This document shows, in pieces, positions 1 through 5,611 of a DNA stretch of 6,852 nucleotides. The stretch is from Candidatus Shapirobacteria bacterium (GTDB taxonomy: Bacteria; Patescibacteriota; Microgenomatia; UBA12405). Position 1 is the first letter of the stretch; each line of letters opens with the position of its first letter. Location: assembly GCA_020056515.1 (NCBI GenBank), contig JAGVHP010000042.1:1-6852 (forward strand). Direction: 5' to 3'. Under the pieces are notes generated by a model. That model worked only from the letters and a program-made list of their open reading frames with translations. It was not told the DNA's origin and made no database searches. A program made the position numbers and the translations under genes.

Positions 1-505
1 CCAAAATAGCACCTTCATTTTTATAATAGCCAAAGCGGGCGCCGGAGAGTTGGCCGGCTTTGTCTTTGTCGATGATATTTAATTTTTGACCCAAAACCTG
101 ATGATCAAGGGGGGTAAAGTCAAAAACAGGTTTTTGACCGACAGTTTTGATAACCACGTTGCCGGTTTCGTCCTTACCGACCGGAACATCATCGGCGGGT
201 GTATTGGGAATTTCTTCCAAAACAGTGTTAAGTTTCAATTCGCTAGTCTTTAGTTTTTCTTCTAGGGTTTTTAATTGATTTTTGATTTCTTTTCCCTTGG
301 TAATTTGGTCGGGGGTAGGTTGGCCTTTAACTGATTTTGAAATGGTGTTTTGTTTAGCCCGGAACTCTTCGACTTCGGCCAGGAGTTGTCGATGTTCTTT
401 GTCTAACTTGAGTAAATCATCAAGAAGACTCACGTCTTTTTGGCGATCTTTGAGGGACTTTCTAATTAAATCGGGATTGGTTCTAACGATATTTAGGTCT
501 AGCAT
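1..505 (-). CDS. serS: Seryl-tRNA synthetase, N-terminal part (cut by window edge)
   Basis: SerRS is the cytoplasmic class II enzyme that charges tRNA(Ser) with serine. Only the first 168 codons are present; the catalytic core lies beyond position 1. The start MLDLNIVRTNPD is the usual SerRS opening. Residues about 25-100 are rich in K, E, L and Q and match the long antiparallel coiled-coil arm that grips the extra arm of tRNA(Ser). The stretch PLDHQVLGQKLNIID followed by SGARFGYYKNEGAIL is the typical entry into the class II domain. The ATG at 505 is preceded by a strong AAGGAGG (509-515) with a short 3-nt gap, which fixes the start. The gene begins inside the 3' end of the upstream serB-like gene (23 bp overlap), so the two are cotranscribed and probably translationally coupled. 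Both are placed under the T-box leader at about 1200-1450. The family assignment is secure. Confidence 0.95.
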   Translation of the reverse strand, partial: MLDLNIVRTNPDLIRKSLKDRQKDVSLLDDLLKLDKEHRQLLAEVEEFRAKQNTISKSVKGQPTPDQITKGKEIKNQLKTLEEKLKTSELKLNTVLEEIPNTPADDVPVGKDETGNVVIKTVGQKPVFDFTPLDHQVLGQKLNIIDKDKAGQLSGARFGYYKNEGAIL

Positions 506-1199
506 TTTCCTCCTTATTGTAACAGATAAATTTAGTACCATTGGCAAGTGCTACTATCGGCATAAGATTGGGTAAATTTATAAATACATCAGATTTTTCC
601 ACGACTAATGGTCTGCGTTTGACACCGCCAAACCCAACAAAAAGATCGACAACTTCCCTAGCTTCCAGATCAGTAGCACCGTCTCCGATTAACATAGAAC
701 TATGATTGGCGGTTATATTTTTGATGATAATTTTTTTTCCGTTTTGCCTTGCCAGGGGATTGTCAGTATCTACTCCGGCATATGTTCCATTGGGGTTGAA
801 AAATATATCAATGGCGTAGACATTTTTTTTCAAAACACCAAGCCATTGGGCCAATTGATTAACTGCCGGTCGATAACCTCCCGATACAATAAAAACATTT
901 TTATGACAACAACGAAGAAGGGCAATAGCTTGTTTGGTATAAGGAAGACAATTTTTAATATATTCCTTACCCAATTTAAAAATATCTTCGCGGGAAGGTT
1001 TGATAATATCAAGACGTAGTTTTAAGACAGATTCAAACGGAAGTTTTCCCTCCACTGTTTGCAATGTTAAATCCTGAATAATTTTTGTTTTGTTTTTAAT
1101 CTTGGCAAGCCAATCAATACCCTCGATGGCAGTTAGCGTGCTATCGCAATCGAAAAAGATGTTGGTATAGCCACTTAAAAAATGATTTGAATATTTCAT
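483..1199 (-). CDS. serB: Phosphoserine phosphatase (HAD superfamily, SerB-like)
   Basis: This 238-residue protein is predicted to hydrolyse O-phospho-L-serine to L-serine, the last step of the phosphorylated serine pathway, in the cytoplasm. The HAD motifs are all visible: motif I DCDST (D17 nucleophile, D19 acid/base) followed by E26-G-I-D, the substrate-side glutamate seen in phosphoserine phosphatases; motif II S106-G-G; the motif III lysine near K155/K156; and motif IV GDGATDLEA (172-180). The segment around residues 56-72 (RLDIIKPSRED) also resembles the cap region of animal and bacterial PSPs, so this is closer to true PSP than to a generic HAD enzyme. The ATG at 1199 has no clear Shine-Dalgarno sequence and lies 12 nt after the U-tract of the T-box terminator. 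It is the first gene of the serB-serS operon and overlaps serS by 23 bp. Substrate specificity is inferred, with good support from motifs and context. Confidence 0.88.
   Translation of the reverse strand: MKYSNHFLSGYTNIFFDCDSTLTAIEGIDWLAKIKNKTKIIQDLTLQTVEGKLPFESVLKLRLDIIKPSREDIFKLGKEYIKNCLPYTKQAIALLRCCHKNVFIVSGGYRPAVNQLAQWLGVLKKNVYAIDIFFNPNGTYAGVDTDNPLARQNGKKIIIKNITANHSSMLIGDGATDLEAREVVDLFVGFGGVKRRPLVVEKSDVFINLPNLMPIVALANGTKFICYNKEENARPKYR
509..515 (-). promoter_or_regulatory. Strong Shine-Dalgarno of serS
   Basis: AAGGAGG on the minus strand lies 3 nt before the serS ATG and inside the coding sequence of the upstream phosphatase gene (its N-K-E-E-N codons). It decides the serS start and points to coupled translation. 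It is the best ribosome binding site in the window; most of the other genes here have weak or no Shine-Dalgarno sequence. Confidence 0.8.
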
Positions 1200-1450
1200 A
1201 TTTTGAAAAATAAAAAACCCTCACCCTCGGGAGCCAAAATTTGACTCTCAAGGGCGAGGGTTCTCGCGGTGCCACCTTGTTTTGTCCGAATGTTACCATT
1301 CGGATCTTAGTTGATGCTCCGGCTTGCCGACACATCTTCCATTCTGTTACGGGAACACCCGGATTGACTTAATCAGTTTAAAAACTGTTTTCGCCAACCA
1401 GCTTTACCGAGGGAAAGTTCGGTATATAACGCCTTTTTGATTGTTAAAGA
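1200..1450 (-). promoter_or_regulatory. T-box riboswitch (tRNA-Ser-responsive) leader of serB-serS
   Basis: The minus-strand leader contains the T-box core AAGGTGGCACCGCGAG (1278-1263). It folds as AAGG (1278-1275), a 7-nt bulge TGGCACC (1274-1268), GCGAG (1267-1263), loop AACC, CTCGC (1258-1254) and CCTT (1253-1250), the canonical antiterminator. The bulge reads TGGC, which pairs with a tRNA end GCCA and so with discriminator G73 as in tRNA(Ser). Immediately upstream is a perfect 8-bp Stem III-like hairpin with loop GTAA (1304-1285). Further upstream are hairpins at 1336-1313, 1361-1350 and 1387-1374, and a 6-bp hairpin TACCGA/TCGGTA (1424-1405) whose loop ACTTTCCC holds a possible UCC serine specifier. 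Uncharged tRNA would stabilise the antiterminator and allow readthrough into serB and serS. The T-box class is certain; serine specificity rests on the downstream genes, the bulge base and a tentative specifier. Confidence 0.93.
1212..1260 (-). terminator. Intrinsic terminator of the serine T-box (attenuator)
   Basis: On the minus strand the arm at 1260-1243 (begins CCCTCGCCCTTGAG) pairs with the arm at 1235-1218 (ends GAGGGTGAGGG). About 17 of 18 positions pair, including a few G-U, around an AAATTTT loop (1242-1236), and six T follow (1217-1212). The 5' arm reuses CTCGCCCTT, which is also the 3' side of the antiterminator, so the two folds exclude each other. The terminator lies just before serB and is therefore an attenuator, not the end of a gene. 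Confidence 0.93.
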
Positions 1451-1457
1451 CAAAAGT

Positions 1458-1486
1458 ATTTTAATAGATTATTGGTCAAAATGCAA
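1458..1486 (-). promoter_or_regulatory. Putative sigma70-type promoter of the T-box/serB/serS transcript
   Basis: On the minus strand TTGCAT (1486-1481) is separated by exactly 17 nt from TAAAAT (1463-1458), a 5/6 match to the -10 consensus. The -35 box matches only 3/6. A start near 1450 would give a leader of about 250 nt, a normal size for a T-box RNA. The promoter begins only 9 bp after the HD gene stop (1496-1498). Some readthrough from that gene cannot be excluded, since no terminator separates them. Confidence 0.5.
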
Positions 1487-1495
1487 ATGTTTTGT

Positions 1496-2089
1496 TTATA
1501 AACCAATATCACCGGCGATGGATTGCATCGAAGTCAGACAAATTTCGATGAATTTTTCCAGAGGAATATCAAGTTTATCGGCATCGGCGCAGAGAGCCAC
1601 TTCATCGCGGCGGGTACCGGCAGCAAATTTGGGTTCTTTAAGAAAGCGCTTGACCACCGAAGAAACCTTAACATCGGCCAGTTTCCGGCTGGGATAGACA
1701 AAAGCTACCGCCATGATCAGGCCGGTGAGCGAATCGGCGCAAAAAATAGCCCATTTGGCCTTAGAATCGTAAACATTTTGCTGCCGGCCGTCGTGGGCCA
1801 GAATAATTTCATGGATAACCGGACTGACTTCCAGACCATATTTAACTAAAACTTCCTTGGTTTTGAGTGGATGTGATTCTTTGGTATCACCGGCAAAATC
1901 AATGTCATGGATCAAACCAGCTAAAGTCCAATCGTCACGAGATGGCTCATCGAGTAAAAGCTGATTTTGGGATAGAAGGAAATCGTAAATTCCACCCATA
2001 CAGGCTTCCAAAGCCAGTGAATGATTGAAAATATTAGGTTCGAGATTAGCTTTGACGGCCTCTAAATACTTTTGACGGTCGGGAAACAT
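1496..2089 (-). CDS. Predicted HD-superfamily hydrolase
   Basis: This 197-residue soluble protein has the HD-domain signature of metal-dependent phosphohydrolases. H23 lies in the first helix (NHSLALEACM), the H61-D62 doublet in LAGLIHDIDF, further histidines are H73, H93 and H99 (ILAHDG), and the late aspartate is D119 in CADSLTGLI. Downstream conserved-looking segments (VYPSRKL, KFAAGTRRDEV, SMQSIAGDIGL) match my recollection of the small predicted HD hydrolase group COG2316, whose substrate I do not know. The length is normal for that group and the domain is complete, so it is not a fragment. The ATG at 2089 has no Shine-Dalgarno sequence, but the N-terminal helix leaves little room for a later start. 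It is divergent from the EF-Tu-domain gene at 2128 (38 bp between) and lies upstream of, but probably not in, the T-box operon. The biological role is unassigned. Confidence 0.85.
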   Translation of the reverse strand: MFPDRQKYLEAVKANLEPNIFNHSLALEACMGGIYDFLLSQNQLLLDEPSRDDWTLAGLIHDIDFAGDTKESHPLKTKEVLVKYGLEVSPVIHEIILAHDGRQQNVYDSKAKWAIFCADSLTGLIMAVAFVYPSRKLADVKVSSVVKRFLKEPKFAAGTRRDEVALCADADKLDIPLEKFIEICLTSMQSIAGDIGL

Positions 2090-2099
2090 GTGTTAATAT
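2072..2099 (+). promoter_or_regulatory. Possible promoter for the EF-Tu-domain-like gene
   Basis: TTGACG (2072-2077), 16 nt, then TAATAT (2094-2099) would start transcription near 2106, about 22 nt before the ATG at 2128. The -35 box lies inside the 5' end of the divergent HD gene. The -10 box matches the consensus at 4/6 and sits in a small palindromic region. The call is weak: it rests on motif spacing only. Confidence 0.35.
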
Positions 2100-2127
2100 T
2101 AGCATGTTAGAGGTTTTTTAAAGAAAA

Positions 2128-2385
2128 ATGACATATCAAAAAGTGGGCAAAGTCGTTCATTTTTTTGACAAAATTCTGGTAGCGGTAATCGAAGCTACTG
2201 ACGGCGCAATTAAAGTCGGTGACATGGTCCGAATCGGAGAGGAAGGAGCCGGAGTAGAACAGAAAGTAGAATCGATGCAGGTGGAGCATGCTCAAGTGGA
2301 CGGAGTAGCCAAGGGAAAAGAGGCGGCTCTGAAGGTAACGGCGGCCGTCAAAACCGGCGACGTAGTCTACAAAACTAAAGAATAG
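2128..2385 (+). CDS. EF-Tu domain-2-like small beta-barrel protein
   Basis: This 85-residue protein is a single beta-barrel of the translation-factor domain-2 type. The pattern VGKVVHFFDKILVAVIEATDG, then IKVGDMVRIG, then a VESMQVEH segment and a final KTGDVVYK strand resembles the small proteins annotated as translation elongation factor-like in archaea and Patescibacteria, and the C-terminal barrel of some U32 peptidases. It has no GTPase domain, no signal peptide and no membrane segment. The function of such free-standing barrels is not established; RNA or ribosome binding is only a guess. The ATG at 2128 follows a weak AGAGG (2109-2113), rather far upstream at 14 nt. Its last 11 bp overlap the 3' end of the convergent lysS gene, and no terminator lies between them. 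The length is normal for this group. Confidence 0.82.
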   Translation: MTYQKVGKVVHFFDKILVAVIEATDGAIKVGDMVRIGEEGAGVEQKVESMQVEHAQVDGVAKGKEAALKVTAAVKTGDVVYKTKE

Positions 2386-4966
2386 TTGAAATCGGTTGAC
2401 CTAGAAATTTTTGCCCTTTTTTGGGAAGAATGTGAATGTTGTCGTGGTCGGAAGAAATACCCAGTTCCAGTGGAGAACAAAGCATGCCGTCGGATTCGAC
2501 ACCCCGAAGTTTTATTTTGGCAATAGTTTGAGTACCACCCTCGGGAATGGGAACGGAGGTACCGGGGAGAGCTACCGGGACAAAATCACCGACTTTGAAA
2601 TTATCACAGCCACAGACAATTTGGTGGGTTTCTGTTTCTGAAACTTTGACTATAACTACTTTTAAATTTTGAGCATTGGGATGATCTTTGATTTCCATTA
2701 CCTGGCCGACAATAATTTTTTGATTTAGGGAAACATGGGTTGAAACATCTTTTAACTTTAAAGTGCCACCACAAAATTTTTGGATAAGTTCAATTTCCCG
2801 ATCAAGTGCTTTTTCAATTTCAGAATCTGAAATACCCGGACAACCATCAACATAGAGAAGAACATTTTCAGTATTCAGAGTGATCTTGGTTTTATCACAA
2901 TCCCGATAATTAAGATCCAAAGTAATAATTTCTTTGGAATCGGTATAAACAACCTCTCCGGCTTTAGTAGTTTTGCTTTCTTCGCCACCAAGCAAAAGAA
3001 TTTGTTCACCTTCATTGGCAAATCTAAGAGTAACCGGTAGCTCTAATTTATCAAGATTCATGGCACTCATACCTAAATTTGTTTCTAAACAAGCGACGTT
3101 ATAAGCATCTACGAGAGTGTTGATGTTGTACAAACCTTTTCCTTGGACAATCCGCCGAAGAAGAGCGTCAGGAGAGGGATGTCGGGAGGCAGGGTCAACT
3201 CCGAAAGACCGGAAAAATTTGCGGTAGGCTTCGATTGAAGAAATTTTATTTATATCTTCCAAGGTGAAACCTTTATATTTTTGCTCGACTTCTTTTTTTA
3301 AATTTTCTAAATTCGAATCGCTTTTTTTAACCTCAACTCCCTCAATTATGGCAATACCTGTTTTTACTGAAGGGTAATTTTTTAATATAGCCGGATCAAT
3401 GTTATAAATATTGTTTAAATTTCCTTTTTGACTTGTTTTTATTTGAGTATTTTTAGCTTCAACTTTAGGAAGTTGGTAAAGACGGCGGGTTTCGGCGGAT
3501 ATTTCGGATTTTACCTGGGGAAAAAGAGTTCCTTCGCGCCCGGTAACATTTTCAAAAAACCAAAAGATCCGTTCGCTTTGGCCATATCCGGTCGTAGGCG
3601 GCATGCCATATTCAAGCATCTCCACAAAATCAATATCCATCATCTGGGCTTCTTCATCGCCACCTTCACGATTTTTTTGTTGGTCTAAAAATCTTTGGTA
3701 CTGATCAACGGGGTCGTTGAGCTCAGAGTATCCATTACCCAGTTCGGAACCAGCGATAATGACATGGAAGCGCTCAGTAATTAATTCATTATCAGCATGT
3801 GATTTGGCTAAAGGCGAGGTAAATTTTGGTTCATCAGTGACAAAGATCGGTCCGCTAATTTCCTGACAAACAATCTTCCATAAATTATCGACAATTCTGG
3901 CTCGATTGGTTAGTCCGTCAATGTTGATCTGCTGCTGTTTTAACAATTTAAGAATTTTTTCTTCTGAATCATTGAAAATATCAATTGAGAAGCGATTTTT
4001 GATTAAATTATCGTAACTTATTCTTGGCCATTTACAATTAAGGTTGAAGGTATGTTTACCGCGGGTGAAAGTGGTTCTATGATAAAGATTTTGAGAAATA
4101 TATTTAAACATGGCCTCGACTAGATCCATATTTTGTCGGTAATCGCCGTAAGCCCAATACCATTCACACTGATAGAATTCCTGAAGGTGTTCGTCGTCGA
4201 TACCTTCGTTGCGAAAATTGGGACCAATAGTGAATATCTTTTCGAAACCACCACCAATTAAACGTTTCTGGTAAAGCTCGGTAGAAATCCGAAGATAATA
4301 ATCCTGATTCAGGGCGTGGTGATGAGTCACAAAAGGTCTAGCATCAGCGCCGCCGGTGACAAGCTCCATTATCGGAGTCTCGACTTCAATAAAACCGTGT
4401 TTTTTAAGAAAGAGACGATGAAAATTCCAAAATTTTGATTTTCTGATAAATAGTTCTTTTCTATCCGGATTCATAACTAAATCCAGATAACGCCGGCGAA
4501 AAATTATTTCCTGATCCTGAAGGCCACTCCACTTCTCCGGTAAAGACCGGATTGATTTTGAAAGTATTTTAATGTCACCGGGGAATACCGATACTTCACC
4601 TTTAATTGATTTGCCAATAACTCCAAACACCTCAATAAAATCCCCTATATCCAACAGTTTGAGATCGGCTGGGCCAATTGTTTGGCTAGTCGAGTCGGTA
4701 ACTGTTAAATCATTTTTTTTGATAAATATTTGCAGTTTGCCTGACTGATCCTGAATGTGGCAAAAGATTAACTGGCCGTGATCACGCCAGGAAATAATCC
4801 GACCAGTAACATGGAACTTTTTATTTTCTAGCTTATTGAATTTTTCAACAACGTCAGTATTTGAATAATCTTTTTGGCTTTGAGATGGGTAAGGATTAAT
4901 GCCGAGTTGGCGGATGAGTTTTACTTTTTCTAACCGAACACGCCTAATTTCATCGAAAGTTGACAC
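2375..4966 (-). CDS. lysS: Lysyl-tRNA synthetase (class II) fused to B3/4 and EMAP/PheT-type tRNA-binding domains
   Basis: The 863-residue protein contains a full LysRS. The N-terminal helix (RLEKVKLIRQLGINPYP) is followed by an OB-fold anticodon-binding domain (about 50-140). The class II core (about 165-490) has motif 1 near 180-200, motif 2 FRNEG at 251-255, the LysRS-type FTSPLAKSH (382-390), ELGNGYSELNDP (408-419) and motif 3 GYGQSER (460-466), ending at LFPQVK, where an ordinary enzyme stops. After a short linker comes a B3/4 domain (about 520-735; SRHPSPDALLRR at 594-605, INTLVDAYN at 615-623), as in solo B3/4 proteins and the PheRS beta chain. Residues 745-863 are an EMAP/PheT-N tRNA-binding OB domain (HPNAQNLKV, QIVCG, VALPG, LRGVESDGMLCSPLELGI). 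The start is GTG at 4966 without a clear Shine-Dalgarno sequence; no better in-frame start precedes the conserved N-terminus. It lies 19 nt after greA. Lysine charging is secure; the role of the two added domains, proofreading or tRNA capture, is inferred. Confidence 0.93.
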   Translation of the reverse strand: MSTFDEIRRVRLEKVKLIRQLGINPYPSQSQKDYSNTDVVEKFNKLENKKFHVTGRIISWRDHGQLIFCHIQDQSGKLQIFIKKNDLTVTDSTSQTIGPADLKLLDIGDFIEVFGVIGKSIKGEVSVFPGDIKILSKSIRSLPEKWSGLQDQEIIFRRRYLDLVMNPDRKELFIRKSKFWNFHRLFLKKHGFIEVETPIMELVTGGADARPFVTHHHALNQDYYLRISTELYQKRLIGGGFEKIFTIGPNFRNEGIDDEHLQEFYQCEWYWAYGDYRQNMDLVEAMFKYISQNLYHRTTFTRGKHTFNLNCKWPRISYDNLIKNRFSIDIFNDSEEKILKLLKQQQINIDGLTNRARIVDNLWKIVCQEISGPIFVTDEPKFTSPLAKSHADNELITERFHVIIAGSELGNGYSELNDPVDQYQRFLDQQKNREGGDEEAQMMDIDFVEMLEYGMPPTTGYGQSERIFWFFENVTGREGTLFPQVKSEISAETRRLYQLPKVEAKNTQIKTSQKGNLNNIYNIDPAILKNYPSVKTGIAIIEGVEVKKSDSNLENLKKEVEQKYKGFTLEDINKISSIEAYRKFFRSFGVDPASRHPSPDALLRRIVQGKGLYNINTLVDAYNVACLETNLGMSAMNLDKLELPVTLRFANEGEQILLLGGEESKTTKAGEVVYTDSKEIITLDLNYRDCDKTKITLNTENVLLYVDGCPGISDSEIEKALDREIELIQKFCGGTLKLKDVSTHVSLNQKIIVGQVMEIKDHPNAQNLKVVIVKVSETETHQIVCGCDNFKVGDFVPVALPGTSVPIPEGGTQTIAKIKLRGVESDGMLCSPLELGISSDHDNIHILPKKGQKFLGQPISTIL

Positions 4967-4985
4967 AACTTATTTTACAGGAAGT

Positions 4986-5444
4986 TTAATTGATTGACAC
5001 CACCTTGTAGGTTAATTTACCCACCGGAGCCTCGATTTCAAAATTATCATTGACCTTTTTGCCAATTAGAGCCCTGCCTAGAGGAGACTGATCGGAAATT
5101 TTGTTGGCAGAGGGGTCAGCTTCAAACTCACTGACGACATGGAAAGTTTTTTCAACTTTGCCAGATACCCGAATTTTGACTTTTGAACCGACACCAACGG
5201 TGGTTTTGGAAACATGACCATTGATAATTTCGGCATTTTCCAAGGCTTCTTCCAGGGAATCAATTTTGGAGTTGACTACTTCCAGCTCGGCTTTGAGCTG
5301 AGAGACTAAGGAGTCCTCACCAGATTCGTCAGGCTGAGCGACTTCTTCGACCTGGTTAATAAGATGATCAGCTCTGACACGAAGATCAGTTAATTCCTGT
5401 TGTAGTTTTTGGTAACCCTCTTTGGTTAGTTGTTGTCTGGTCAT
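4986..5444 (-). CDS. greA: Transcription elongation factor GreA
   Basis: GreA enters the secondary channel of RNA polymerase and stimulates cleavage of backtracked RNA. The 152-residue length is close to the usual 155-160. Residues 1-76 form the two-helix coiled coil (start TRQQLTKEGYQKLQQELTDL). The C-terminal FKBP-like domain ends with the classic SPLGRALIGKK (120-130) and a terminal KVVSIN. The coiled-coil tip is unusual: the common GDLxENAEY is replaced by PDESGEDSLVSQ (38-49). The acidic residues needed for metal binding are still offered by D39, E40, E43 and D44. The ATG at 5444 has a good AGAGGG (5452-5457) at 7 nt. It is the first gene of a greA-lysS operon, a pairing seen in many bacteria, and carries its own promoter and a leader of about 128 nt. 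The identification is secure. Confidence 0.95.
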   Translation of the reverse strand: MTRQQLTKEGYQKLQQELTDLRVRADHLINQVEEVAQPDESGEDSLVSQLKAELEVVNSKIDSLEEALENAEIINGHVSKTTVGVGSKVKIRVSGKVEKTFHVVSEFEADPSANKISDQSPLGRALIGKKVNDNFEIEAPVGKLTYKVVSIN

Positions 5445-5467
5445 AAAAAAACCCTCTTTGTCAACCA

Positions 5468-5497
5468 GGCTTTCAATCTTGGGGGAAAGATTAGGCC
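5468..5497 (-). promoter_or_regulatory. Hairpin in the greA-lysS leader
   Basis: In the 5' untranslated region of greA a perfect 6-bp inverted repeat, AATCTT (5492-5487 on the minus strand) and AAGATT (5480-5475), encloses a TCCCCC loop. It is extended, across unpaired bases, by a GGC/GCC pairing (5497-5495 with 5470-5468). No T run follows it directly, and the ribosome binding site lies 11 nt downstream, so it is not a simple terminator. The C-rich loop could pair with the GAGGG ribosome binding site at 5452-5457, which would mask translation. This is speculative, and no known riboswitch class was recognised. Confidence 0.4.
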
Positions 5498-5578
5498 CTT
5501 AACGGGAGAGGCAAATAATATTGGCAGCAAGATCCGCCTTTTTTGTAAGATACAGATCTTTTTTTGCCATAAGAAGTT

Positions 5579-5607
5579 ATGTTAAACTAGAGCGAGTAGT
5601 TTGTCAA
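5579..5607 (-). promoter_or_regulatory. Promoter of the greA-lysS operon
   Basis: On the minus strand a perfect -35 TTGACA (5607-5602) is followed by exactly 17 nt and TAACAT (5584-5579; 4/6). A start near 5572 would give a leader of about 128 nt before the greA ATG. The -35 box ends only 4 bp before the ATG of the divergent sortase gene, so the two genes share a very tight control region. Confidence 0.7.
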
Positions 5608-5611
5608 ATAA

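Noticed and set aside
702..1019. Plus-strand open frame of 105 codons inside serB
   Set aside because: It is antisense to a gene with all HAD motifs, and its translation shows no known pattern; the same reasoning removes the plus-strand frames inside the HD gene and lysS.
1141..1335. 64-codon minus-strand open frame across the serB start and T-box core
   Set aside because: It runs through the antiterminator and terminator helices, has no recognisable protein pattern, and is explained by the riboswitch RNA and by serB in another frame.
1474..1479. TTGACC on the minus strand as the -35 of the serB-serS promoter
   Set aside because: It lies only 10 nt from the TAAAAT -10 box; TTGCAT at 1486-1481 gives the correct 17-nt spacing.
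2375..4966. Two separate genes (LysRS and a B3/4-EMAP protein) joined by a sequencing error
   Set aside because: There is one continuous frame with a short linker, no stop, and no start with a Shine-Dalgarno sequence near residue 500; an assembly error cannot be formally excluded but nothing suggests it.
5529..5566. Plus-strand AAGATC/GATCTT repeat followed by T run as a terminator
   Set aside because: The stem is only 6 AT-rich pairs with a 20-nt loop, and no plus-strand gene ends upstream, so a terminator has nothing to terminate.
5445..5572. A lysine T-box in the greA-lysS leader
   Set aside because: No AGGTGGNACCGCG-type core and no competing terminator are present.
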